A stretch of 64,000 nucleotides of DNA, from NCBI GenBank assembly GCA_029202445.1, contig CP119321.1, forward strand, positions 496,001 to 560,000, given 5' to 3'. Each line of letters starts with the position of its first letter. Position 1 is the stretch's first letter. The DNA is from Candidatus Microbacterium phytovorans (GTDB taxonomy: Bacteria; Actinomycetota; Actinomycetes; Actinomycetales; Microbacteriaceae). Positions 29,662-36,929 of the stretch are shown here, one piece after another. The position numbers were made by a program, and so were the translations under genes. Below the pieces are notes generated by a model. It searched no databases, was not told where the DNA came from, and saw only the letters and a program-made list of their open reading frames with translations.

Positions 29662-31190
29662 ACACCGCACTCCGTCCGACCACTCGCGGCCCGGCCGCTC
29701 TCGTGAGACTCGCCGTCGTATCGCTCGCCGCCACCGGCCTCGTCGCGTTGGGGACGCCCGCCTATGCTGCGGACACCGCTACCGTGTCAGGCACGGTCAC
29801 CTTCCCCGCCGGTGTGTCCCTGACTAGCGACTACACCTTCGTAGGGCTCGTCGATCCGGAGACCGGCTGGGCGGGCGGTGTCGACAGCGTCGAGGCGGAC
29901 GGGTCGTACACGATCGAGGATGTCGCCGCGGGAACCTACAAGCTCGAAGTCCGCTCCTACAACGAGGCTGTGCCGTTGTCGACATGGTGGGGCGGGGCGT
30001 ATGAACTCGCGACAGCTCAGAGTTTCACCGTCAGCGACGGTGAAACGGTCAGCAAGAACGTCACCGTACCGCGCGGTGCGACCATCAGCGGGAAGGCGGT
30101 CGACTCCCTCAAACGCCCCGGCGCGGGTAGCGTCGCGACCGCCTACCGGGCGAACAACGATGGGTCGTGGACCTACAACAACAGCGTGGGCGTAGAAACC
30201 GATGGTGCGTACACCATCGGGCAACTGTCGCCCGGGTCCTATCGTGTGAAGTTCGACCGGGCCCGCGGGTGCGGGTTCGGATGCGTCAGCGAGGGCCTCG
30301 AGTACTGGCCGGATAAGTTCACTCTCGCCGACGCGCAGACCATCACATTGACAGTCGGCGCCGTCCGCGCGGGCATCGACGCGGACTTCGCCACGATCAA
30401 CGGTCACAGCACCGCTGTCACACTCGCCGGCACCCTCGCGGTCGGATCGACTCTCACTGTCAACACGAAGACCGCATCCTGGGCGCCCGATTCGACCCTG
30501 GAGTACACCTGGTTCGCCGACAACCAGCTACTCGCCGGACAGACCGGCCGCACCCTCACACTCACCTCCGCGCAGGCGGGGAAGAGCATCAAGGCTTCCG
30601 TGTTCCGTGAGGTCGAAGAAGACGAGTACGAACGCCGCGAAAGCGCGACATCGGTGAAGGTCGCCACCACAGGAACCCCGGTGGTCTCGGGGACAGCCGC
30701 GGTGGGGCGCAAGTTGACCGCGAATCCCGGCTTGTGGACGTCCGGGACGACGTTCACCTACCGGTGGTTGGCGGATGGCAAGTCGATCAGCAAAGCGACG
30801 AAGCCGTCTTACACTCTCACGGCCGCTGAGAAGGGCAAGAGGATCACGGTCTCAGTGACCGGGTCGAAGCCCGGGCACGCGACCGTGGCGAAGACGTCGA
30901 AACCGACTGCCACGGTGAAAGCGGGGATCCTCGCCGCGTCGGTCCCGAAAATCTCGGGGACATTGAAGGTGGGTAAGAAGCTGACCGCAAAGCCAGGGAC
31001 GTGGACGTCGGGCACGTCGTTGAGTTACCGGTGGTACGCGAGCGGAAAGCCCATCTCCGGCGCCACAAAGTCAACGCTCACCCTCAAGTCGGCCCAGAAG
31101 GGAAGGACCATCACTGTGAAGGTCACGGGCAAGAAGAGCGGCTACAGCACCGCGACCAAGACGTCCAGTGCCACGAAGAAGGTGGGCTAG
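29658..31190 (+). CDS. Secreted protein with Ig-like and carboxypeptidase-regulatory-like domains (510 aa)
   Basis: The N-terminal signal peptide ends near TPAYAAD (about residue 38). Residues about 40-250 contain two prealbumin-like (SdrD B / CarboxypepD_reg) modules such as ADGSYTIEDVAAGTYKLEV and TDGAYTIGQLSPGSYRVKF. Three Ig-like repeats follow (EYTWFADNQLL, TYRWLADGKSIS, SYRWYASGKPIS). The C-terminus is basic (ATKKVG). It is translationally coupled to the preceding paralogue. Both are probably surface or extracellular proteins; the ligand is unknown. Confidence 0.8.
   Translation: MNTALRPTTRGPAALVRLAVVSLAATGLVALGTPAYAADTATVSGTVTFPAGVSLTSDYTFVGLVDPETGWAGGVDSVEADGSYTIEDVAAGTYKLEVRSYNEAVPLSTWWGGAYELATAQSFTVSDGETVSKNVTVPRGATISGKAVDSLKRPGAGSVATAYRANNDGSWTYNNSVGVETDGAYTIGQLSPGSYRVKFDRARGCGFGCVSEGLEYWPDKFTLADAQTITLTVGAVRAGIDADFATINGHSTAVTLAGTLAVGSTLTVNTKTASWAPDSTLEYTWFADNQLLAGQTGRTLTLTSAQAGKSIKASVFREVEEDEYERRESATSVKVATTGTPVVSGTAAVGRKLTANPGLWTSGTTFTYRWLADGKSISKATKPSYTLTAAEKGKRITVSVTGSKPGHATVAKTSKPTATVKAGILAASVPKISGTLKVGKKLTAKPGTWTSGTSLSYRWYASGKPISGATKSTLTLKSAQKGRTITVKVTGKKSGYSTATKTSSATKKVG
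30975..31066 (+). repeat. 92-bp direct repeat, copy B
   Basis: This segment is identical to 29446-29537, while flanking bases diverge. It suggests recent duplication or gene conversion between the two neighbouring surface-protein genes. Confidence 0.95.
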
Positions 31191-31272
31191 GCCGCCAGAT
31201 GCGGCCCTTGCGGCACTTGGTGGGCGCCTGAGCGTGGGCTGACCGCGAGTCCCCGCCGATCGCCACCACCCC

Positions 31273-31302
31273 TTGATATGCAAGTGATCACTTGCATAAA
31301 CT
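31273..31302 (+). promoter_or_regulatory. Promoter and 22-bp palindromic operator of the ArsR-VOC operon
   Basis: A perfect palindrome at 31277-31298 has half-site TATGCAAGTGA followed by its complement TCACTTGCATA. It fills the space between TTGATA (31273-31278) and TAAACT (31297-31302), an 18-bp spacer. That arrangement fits an ArsR-type autorepressor site. Confidence 0.75.
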
Positions 31303-31309
31303 CTCCCTC

Positions 31310-31588
31310 GTGGGAGACGTCTATCAGGCACTCGCGGACGCGACGCGACGGCTCATCCTCGATGAGTTGTCGGAGCGCGACGGGCAGAGCCTGTTCGAGC
31401 TGTGCGGGCGACTCGCGATGCGGCACGGCGTCGCATCCACCCGGCAGGCGATCTCCCAGCACCTCAGCGTCTTGGAGGACGCCGGGCTGGTCCGTTCGGA
31501 GCGTGCCGGGCGGACGAAGTTCCTGCACCTGAACACGGAACCCCTGCGTGCCATCACCGAACGCTGGCACATCGAACCGAAGGAATGA
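31310..31588 (+). CDS. ArsR-family winged-helix repressor
   Basis: The 92-residue protein is a compact ArsR fold. It has DVYQALADATRRLILDEL at the start, the recognition-helix region STRQAISQHLSVLEDAGLV and the wing RSERAGRTKFLHLN. No Cys metal-binding motif is present, so it is not an obvious metal sensor. GTG 31310 was chosen because the upstream TTG at 31292 lies inside the operator palindrome and GTG 31310 would be leaderless. It is four bases upstream of the VOC gene, which it likely controls along with itself. Confidence 0.82.
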   Translation: MGDVYQALADATRRLILDELSERDGQSLFELCGRLAMRHGVASTRQAISQHLSVLEDAGLVRSERAGRTKFLHLNTEPLRAITERWHIEPKE

Positions 31589-31591
31589 CCC

Positions 31592-31984
31592 ATGAGCATC
31601 CGCATCAACCTGACGAGCGTGTTCGTCGATGACCAGTCGAAGGCGCTCGACTTCTACACCGAGAAGCTGGGCTTTGTGTCCAAGCACGACGTGCCGCTGG
31701 GGGAGTTCCGGTGGCTGACGGTCGTCTCGCCCGACGCCCCCGACGGGCCCGAGCTCCTTCTCGAGCCCGACCAGCACCCCGCGGCGAAGACCTTCACCGC
31801 CGCTCTGGTGGACGACGGCATCCCGGCGGCATCGTTCGCCGTCGACGATGTGCGGGGCACCCACGCGCGTCTCGCGAGTCAGGGCGTGCGCTTCACGCAG
31901 GAGCCGACCGAGATGGGACCGGTCGTCACCGCCGTGCTGGATGACACGTGCGGCAACCTCATTCAGCTGAGCAGCCTCGCGTAG
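31592..31984 (+). CDS. VOC-superfamily (glyoxalase/dioxygenase-like) protein
   Basis: The 130-residue protein has a beta-alpha-beta-beta-beta fold signature starting VFVDDQSKALDFYTEKLGF and ending VLDDTCGNLIQLSSLA. Members include glyoxalases, antibiotic-binding proteins and dioxygenases; the C-terminal DxxGNxxQL segment carries a usual metal ligand region. The gene is in an operon with the ArsR regulator. Such ArsR-VOC pairs are common in actinobacteria and their substrate is usually unknown. Confidence 0.8.
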   Translation: MSIRINLTSVFVDDQSKALDFYTEKLGFVSKHDVPLGEFRWLTVVSPDAPDGPELLLEPDQHPAAKTFTAALVDDGIPAASFAVDDVRGTHARLASQGVRFTQEPTEMGPVVTAVLDDTCGNLIQLSSLA

Positions 31985-32023
31985 TCGCGTAGCCCAGCCG
32001 CGAACCCGCTCGGACGCGAGCGA

Positions 32024-32626
32024 TCAGAGTCGTTCGAGAGGGTTCGCGGCCAGCTTGGCCACGAGTCCGCCGTCGACGAGGCGCCGAGCCTGCGTGTCGG
32101 GCTTGCGCGCGGCCTGGTCCACGACGCACGCACCGAACTCGGCGGCGAGCGCACCGCGGGGGTGCGCCGTCAGCACCTCGCGGCGGAACCCTTCGGGAAG
32201 GGCGTCGGGTCGCGCGCCGGAGATGTCGAGCCCGGTGGCGATTTCGAGCAGGTAGCCCTCGGCATCCATCGCGGGATCCACGCTCGGCCAGTTGTGCCGC
32301 ACGATCACCTCGTGCACCCGGCGTCGGCGGGCGGCGGCCCATCCGGCGCCCGCGGTCAGGGCGACGGCCGCATGTCCGCCGGCATCCTCGTACGACAGCG
32401 TGTGGTTGTCGAACGCTGGCGTGATGCCGAGATCGTGGAGCAGGGCGGCGACGTACAGGAGCTCGTGATCGATGTCGGGGAAGCCCTCGACGGCGGCGAA
32501 GGCCTCGGCCCACAGCCACGAGCGCAGCGCGTGATTCGTCAGCGACGCCGTCTGATACTCACGAGCGATCTCGAGCGCGCCGCGGGCGGCGAGCGTGTCG
32601 GGAGGGGAGAAGTCCGCGAGGTGCAT
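32024..32626 (-). CDS. HD-domain hydrolase (cyanamide-hydratase-like)
   Basis: With the start at 32626 the protein is 200 residues. The HD motif AALLHDLGITPAF is central, preceded by NHALRSWLWAEAF and followed by IVRHNWPS, a metal-binding arrangement seen in cyanamide-hydratase-like HD proteins. An upstream in-frame Met at 32698 would add 24 residues, but CACACT lies exactly six bases before 32626 and supports the shorter form. Its real substrate is not predictable. Confidence 0.78.
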   Translation of the reverse strand: MHLADFSPPDTLAARGALEIAREYQTASLTNHALRSWLWAEAFAAVEGFPDIDHELLYVAALLHDLGITPAFDNHTLSYEDAGGHAAVALTAGAGWAAARRRRVHEVIVRHNWPSVDPAMDAEGYLLEIATGLDISGARPDALPEGFRREVLTAHPRGALAAEFGACVVDQAARKPDTQARRLVDGGLVAKLAANPLERL

Positions 32627-32632
32627 GGTCCC

Positions 32633-32638
32633 AGTGTG
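32633..32638 (-). promoter_or_regulatory. -10-like CACACT, leaderless start
   Basis: On the minus strand CACACT is followed by gggacc and the ATG at 32626. Confidence 0.5.
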
Positions 32639-32750
32639 GAAGGCCGCGGATGCCACGGGCGAGCGCCCGACGGACGACTCCCGCACGGTTTCTGCCACTG
32701 ACGTGCCGTTGCCGGAGAAGTTTTCCGGTGCGCTCGGCTCTCCGGACCCC

Positions 32751-32756
32751 TAGGCT
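32751..32756 (+). promoter_or_regulatory. -10 element TAGGCT
   Basis: TAGGCT lies 40 bp before the ATG at 32797, leaving a leader with GGGGGG at 32785-32790. Confidence 0.45.
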
Positions 32757-32796
32757 GGCGCCGAGAATGCTCGCGTTGAGGACTGGGGGGTCCCTC

Positions 32797-34602
32797 ATGC
32801 ACCATGTCCTTCGTCGTCTGTTCCCCGCCGGAGCGCCCGACACCGTCGCCGCTGCCGAGCCGTCGTGGCGTCGGCGGACGGTGGCAATCGTCTCGGCCGC
32901 CGCTGTCGCCGGAGCGCTGCTGCTGGCGCCGTCGGCGTCGACGCCCGCCTCCGCTGCGGCGCCGGCGTACTTCACACAGGTCGGCTCCGTGCGTTCGGTC
33001 GAGTACGCCGGCTACCGCTACTTCTTCGCCAACGACGACCAGCACGGGTTGGAGTTGTGGCGGACGAACGGGACGGCATCCGGCACGTCTCTGTTCATCG
33101 ACATCAACCCGGGTGATGCCGCCTCTCACGGGCTCTACGCCACCTCGTTGAACAGTGACGCGAACGACAACCACTACCTCCTTCCGACCTCCAACGGCCT
33201 CTTCCTCGTCGGTGCGCTGTGCGCCGGGGGCACGTGTTCCAGTGCTTCGCAGTCGAGCCCGGGGCTGTACCGCATCGACGTCGCCCAGAAGAAGGTGACG
33301 CTCGTGGCGTCGGGCAAGTACGACCTGCTGGCCAACCTGGGCCGTCGGGTGCTCCTGACCGATTTCCTCGCCGACCACGTCATCGCCTTCGACAGCGCGG
33401 ATCTCTCGCTCACGCAACTCTCCGGCTACCGTCGTCCGGTCGTCGACGTGCTCCACCGGGAGCACGCCGCCGCCGTGGTGAAGGGGGTCGCCTACTTCCC
33501 GGCAGAGGATGCCGACGGCGACCGCGAGCTGTGGAGGTCGGACGGCACACAAGCCGGCACGTCGAGGGTGAAGAACATCCGCGCGTCGTCGAGCTCTTAC
33601 CCCGCGTACTTCACGGCCGGCACGTCGCGGTTCTACTTCACCGCCGACGACGGCACGAACGGCTACGAGATCTGGACGAGCGACGGCACCAGCTCGGGCA
33701 CGGTCAGATTGACCAACCACGGCACGGGCACGCAGAGCGTGTCGATCGTGCCCAACGCGCCGAGCCTGGTGACGGTCGGCAACCGTCTCTACTACTACGC
33801 GAACACCACGGCGTACGGTGCCGAGCTGTGGACGACCAGCGGAACGCGCGAGTCTGTGAGACTCGTCCGCAACCTCGGTACCGGGAAGACCGGTGCCGGC
33901 ATCAAGCACATGACGAAGGTGGGGTCGAAGCTCGCCTTCGTTCGGCCGGGTACACGCGGAGACGACGTGTGGGTCACCAACGGAACGAGCAAGGGAACCG
34001 TCCGCATCGCATCGGGAACCGATCGCGGGATGACGCCGGGAGCCGCCGCCTACTATCGGGTTCCGCAGAACGAACCCGTGTCGGTGGCGGGTCAGTACAT
34101 CTACGTCCGCTCCGTCTCCGGCTACCAGGATCTGTGGCAGAGCGGCACGGTCGCGGAGACGACCAAGCGCATCGCTCGGCACCAGGGCACTTCCGGGCGG
34201 CCGACGCAGTTGCTGCCCGTCGGCTCGCGGCTCTTCTACACGGTGCCCACGAAGGAAACGACTTTCGCGCCGACGCACTACGTGCCGAAGTTCCTGACCA
34301 TCACGGCCAAGAAGCCCCCCGCGTCGTTCACCAACGTGACCGCACCGGTCATCAAGGGCACCGCGCGCGTCGGCTCGACGCTCACGGCCAGTGTGACAGC
34401 GTGGAAACCCAGCAAGATCACCTACACGTGGCAGTGGTACGCCAACGGCGCCAAGATCTCGAAGGCGACAAGCAAGACCTACAAGATCACGTCGTCCATG
34501 AAGGGGAAGGTCATCACGGTCAAGGTCACCGGGAAGAAGTCGGGATACAAGACCACGGTGAAGACCTCCAAGCCCACGAAGAAGGTCGCGGCGAAACCGT
34601 AG
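32797..34602 (+). CDS. Secreted ELWxxDGT-repeat protein with C-terminal Ig-like domain
   Basis: The 601-residue protein has a signal peptide with an upstream Arg cluster (WRRRTVAIVSAAAVAGALLL). Residues about 60-510 carry at least five ELWxTNGT or EIWTSDGT repeats, a beta-propeller-like motif found in bacterial surface proteins. One Ig-like domain ends the protein (TYTWQWYANGAKIS, VTGKKSGYKTTVKTS). That domain is homologous to those of the two surface proteins encoded at 28252-31190, although this gene stands alone. An upstream ATG at 32767 is an alternative start but has no spaced Shine-Dalgarno sequence. Confidence 0.8.
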   Translation: MHHVLRRLFPAGAPDTVAAAEPSWRRRTVAIVSAAAVAGALLLAPSASTPASAAAPAYFTQVGSVRSVEYAGYRYFFANDDQHGLELWRTNGTASGTSLFIDINPGDAASHGLYATSLNSDANDNHYLLPTSNGLFLVGALCAGGTCSSASQSSPGLYRIDVAQKKVTLVASGKYDLLANLGRRVLLTDFLADHVIAFDSADLSLTQLSGYRRPVVDVLHREHAAAVVKGVAYFPAEDADGDRELWRSDGTQAGTSRVKNIRASSSSYPAYFTAGTSRFYFTADDGTNGYEIWTSDGTSSGTVRLTNHGTGTQSVSIVPNAPSLVTVGNRLYYYANTTAYGAELWTTSGTRESVRLVRNLGTGKTGAGIKHMTKVGSKLAFVRPGTRGDDVWVTNGTSKGTVRIASGTDRGMTPGAAAYYRVPQNEPVSVAGQYIYVRSVSGYQDLWQSGTVAETTKRIARHQGTSGRPTQLLPVGSRLFYTVPTKETTFAPTHYVPKFLTITAKKPPASFTNVTAPVIKGTARVGSTLTASVTAWKPSKITYTWQWYANGAKISKATSKTYKITSSMKGKVITVKVTGKKSGYKTTVKTSKPTKKVAAKP

Positions 34603-34656
34603 GCTCCGCATCGGCAGATCCCTGCAGGATCGGTTGCGAGGCCAGAGTCGGGTCGG

Positions 34657-34932
34657 TCAGGCGAGCATGAGGAAGAGCTTCTCGAGCTCCTCCGTCGTGA
34701 TGCCGTCGTTCTCGAGTGCGGCGTCGGGGTCGCTGATGCAGTCCTTCATCGCGGTCGAGACGATGGCGAACCCGGCGCGGTCGAGGGCGCTGGACACCGC
34801 GGAGAGCTGCGTCACGATCTCCCGGCAGGGGCGTTCGTTCTCTACGGCGGCGATGACGGCATCGAGCTGTCCCCGCGCGCGGCGCAGGCGGTTGAGGATG
34901 CGCTTCTGTGCGTCGGCGTCTGTCATGGTCAT
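34657..34932 (-). CDS. cstR: CsoR/CstR-family repressor, probable persulfide sensor
   Basis: The 91-residue helical repressor belongs to the DUF156 family. It has cysteines at 36 (ERPCREIV) and 65 (AMKDC). Copper-sensing CsoR also needs a His at the position that is Ala61 here. A Cys-Cys pair without that His is the CstR pattern, which senses reactive sulfur species. It is the last gene of an operon with a rhodanese-CoA disulfide reductase, and two CsoR/CstR-type operators lie at that operon's promoter, so autoregulation is likely. The symbol is a prediction. Confidence 0.75.
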   Translation of the reverse strand: MTMTDADAQKRILNRLRRARGQLDAVIAAVENERPCREIVTQLSAVSSALDRAGFAIVSTAMKDCISDPDAALENDGITTEELEKLFLMLA

Positions 34933-34985
34933 GAGATCACTCCCGTTCGGTGTCGCTGTCGGTGGGGCGGGCGGGGCGCTGCGGA

Positions 34986-36677
34986 TCAGGCATCCTGCGG
35001 CACGGAAGGTGCGGTGAGCACGTCGGACTGGCGCTCGCCGAGCCACGCGCGAAGGGTGAGCATGCCTCCGGAGAGCGACGCGGAGTCGAACCCCGCTTGC
35101 GTGAGCACGCGGTGGGCGATCGCCGAACGCACCCCCGACTGGCACGTGACCCGGACAGGACGACCCGCCGCCGCCTCGCGCACCTCGTCGAGGCGCTCGC
35201 GCAGCTCCGTGTGAGGGATGTGCAGCGACCCGGGGATCGCGCCGGTGGCGTACTCGGCCGCAGTGCGGACGTCGAGGATCAGCGCGCGGCCCGTCAGGTC
35301 GTCGAGCTCCTCGGCGTACCAGAGGGCGAGCGCCCCCGACAGCACGTTCTCGCCGACCATGCCCGTGAGGTTGACGGCATCCTTGGCCTGTCCGTAGGGC
35401 GGCGCGTAGGCGAGGTCGAGGTCGATGAGGTCGGTGACGGTCATCCCCGCGCGGAGCGCCGTCGCGAGCACGTCGATGCGCTTGTCGACACCTTCGGTGC
35501 CCACCGCCTGTGCCCCGAGGAGAAGTCCGTCGTCGGTGCGGACGTGCACGACGAGGTGGATCTGTGTCGCGCCGGGGAAGTACCCCGCGTGCTGGTTCGG
35601 GTGCAGGTGGTGCGTGCGGTACGGGATGCCGGCGGCGTCGAGCGAGGAACGGTTCGCGCCCGTGAGCGCTGCGGCGAGCTCGCCGACCCGCACGATCGCG
35701 GTGCCGACCGGGCGGGGCACCGCGCGGGCCAAGCCGGGTCGAAGGATGTCGTCGGCGACGAGACGTCCCGCCCGGTTCGCCGGTCCGGCGAGGGCGACGG
35801 GACGACGGATGCCGGTGACCGCGTCGACCGAGACGGTGGCGTCGCCGACCGCCCACACGCCCGCCGCGGAGGTGCGGCCGTGGGCGTCGACGACGATCGC
35901 ACCGCGTTCGCACGCGATGCCGGCAGCCTCGAACGGTGCCGTGTCGGGGCGGACGCCCACCGAGAGCACGATGAGGTCGGCGGGGATGCGGGTGCCGTCG
36001 GTGAGGACGACCGTGTCGGCATCGTCACCGGTCTCGACCGCGGCGGCGCCGACGCCCGCCTGCACGTCGATGCCGAGCCGCCCGAGTTCCTGCGCGACGA
36101 GGGAGGCGAGCTCGGTCTCCAGCGGCGGCAGCACGTGGGCCGCCAGCTCGACGACCGTCACCTCGAGGCCCTGGCCCGCGAGCGCCTCGGCCGCTTCCAG
36201 GCCGATGAAGCCGGCGCCGAGCACGACGGCGCGCCGTGCGCCGTCGTGCACACGGTCGCGGAGGGCGACGGCGTCGTCCACCGTGCGGAGGGTGCGGACG
36301 CGGGGGGAGTCGAGTCCCGGGAGGGGCGGGCGGAGAGCGGTCGCGCCGGGGGAGAGGACGAGGGCGTCGTAGGAGAGCGCGCTCTCGCCGTCGGCCGTGC
36401 GCACCGTTACCTGCCTCGCGTCGGTGTCGACCGCCACGACGTCGCTTCCCGTGCGCACGTCGAGCGCGAGCGCGGCCCGCAGCGAGGCGGGCGTCTGGAC
36501 GAGGAGCTTCTGCTCGTCGGTGATCTCACCGCCGACGAAGTACGGCAGACCGCAGTTCGCGAACGAGACGTGGGCGCCGCGCTCGAGCACGATGATCTCC
36601 GCGCTCTCGTCGAGACGGCGCGCGCGTGCCGCGCAGCTCATTCCTCCGGCGACCCCGCCGACGACGACGATCCTCAT
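34986..36677 (-). CDS. CoA-disulfide reductase with C-terminal rhodanese domain
   Basis: The 563-residue flavoprotein begins with an FAD-binding Rossmann motif (MRIVVVGGVAGGMSCAARAR). It has the single active-site cysteine signature SFANCGLPYFVGG (Cys42), typical of CoA-disulfide, polysulfide and persulfide reductases. A second dinucleotide-binding site is VVLGAGFIGLEAAEAL. The C-terminal 90 residues are a rhodanese domain with the loop CQSGVRSAI (Cys512). Known fusions of this kind reduce CoA persulfide and polysulfides. Its ATG overlaps the upstream small gene as ATGA. It sits in an operon with a CstR-like sensor, which fits sulfane-sulfur clearance. Confidence 0.88.
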   Translation of the reverse strand: MRIVVVGGVAGGMSCAARARRLDESAEIIVLERGAHVSFANCGLPYFVGGEITDEQKLLVQTPASLRAALALDVRTGSDVVAVDTDARQVTVRTADGESALSYDALVLSPGATALRPPLPGLDSPRVRTLRTVDDAVALRDRVHDGARRAVVLGAGFIGLEAAEALAGQGLEVTVVELAAHVLPPLETELASLVAQELGRLGIDVQAGVGAAAVETGDDADTVVLTDGTRIPADLIVLSVGVRPDTAPFEAAGIACERGAIVVDAHGRTSAAGVWAVGDATVSVDAVTGIRRPVALAGPANRAGRLVADDILRPGLARAVPRPVGTAIVRVGELAAALTGANRSSLDAAGIPYRTHHLHPNQHAGYFPGATQIHLVVHVRTDDGLLLGAQAVGTEGVDKRIDVLATALRAGMTVTDLIDLDLAYAPPYGQAKDAVNLTGMVGENVLSGALALWYAEELDDLTGRALILDVRTAAEYATGAIPGSLHIPHTELRERLDEVREAAAGRPVRVTCQSGVRSAIAHRVLTQAGFDSASLSGGMLTLRAWLGERQSDVLTAPSVPQDA

Positions 36678-36808
36678 CGCGAGGCGCTCTCGTCGTGGCC
36701 GGGGCAGCGGTCGGCCGCCGCGACACCGGCCAGGGCCTGCTCGACATGCTGGCCGCACCCGGCCCACGTCGCTTTTCCACACGTCTCACACGTCACTCTG
36801 CTGCACAT
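36674..36808 (-). CDS. Small cysteine-rich protein (44 aa)
   Basis: The frame encodes 44 residues starting MCSRVTCETCGKATWAGCGQ and ending RCPGHDESASR. The six cysteines and two histidines resemble a zinc-binding knuckle. GAGGAG lies ten bases before the ATG, and the stop overlaps the reductase start (ATGA). I recall similar CETCGK-WAGCG peptides from other bacteria but cannot name a function. It is the first gene of the putative persulfide operon. It was too short for usual ORF calling. Confidence 0.7.
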   Translation of the reverse strand: MCSRVTCETCGKATWAGCGQHVEQALAGVAAADRCPGHDESASR

Positions 36809-36830
36809 GATGCGGCTACTCCTCGTCTTG

Positions 36831-36869
36831 ATACCCCCTGGGGTATAACGAGAATACGCCCGGGGGTAT
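36831..36869. promoter_or_regulatory. Tandem CsoR/CstR-type operators
   Basis: Two inverted repeats are present. ATACCCC-CT-GGGGTAT is at 36831-36846, and ATACGCCC-GGGGGTAT at 36854-36869 is near-perfect. Both have the A/T-rich ends and G/C tract of CsoR/CstR operators. Their centres are 23 bp apart, upstream of the minus-strand operon. Confidence 0.75.
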
Positions 36870-36917
36870 CCCTAGTGCAAATCGACGACCCTTCCACGTC
36901 GCGTCCGAGGCGTGGCC

Positions 36918-36923
36918 TAGGCT
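36918..36923 (+). promoter_or_regulatory. -10 element TAGGCT, leaderless start
   Basis: TAGGCT is followed by six bases and GTG 36930. Confidence 0.6.
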
Positions 36924-36929
36924 CGACCG

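Noticed and set aside
31292..31310. TTG start for the ArsR gene at 31292
   Set aside because: It lies inside the operator palindrome and upstream of the expected transcription start; GTG 31310 fits a leaderless start.
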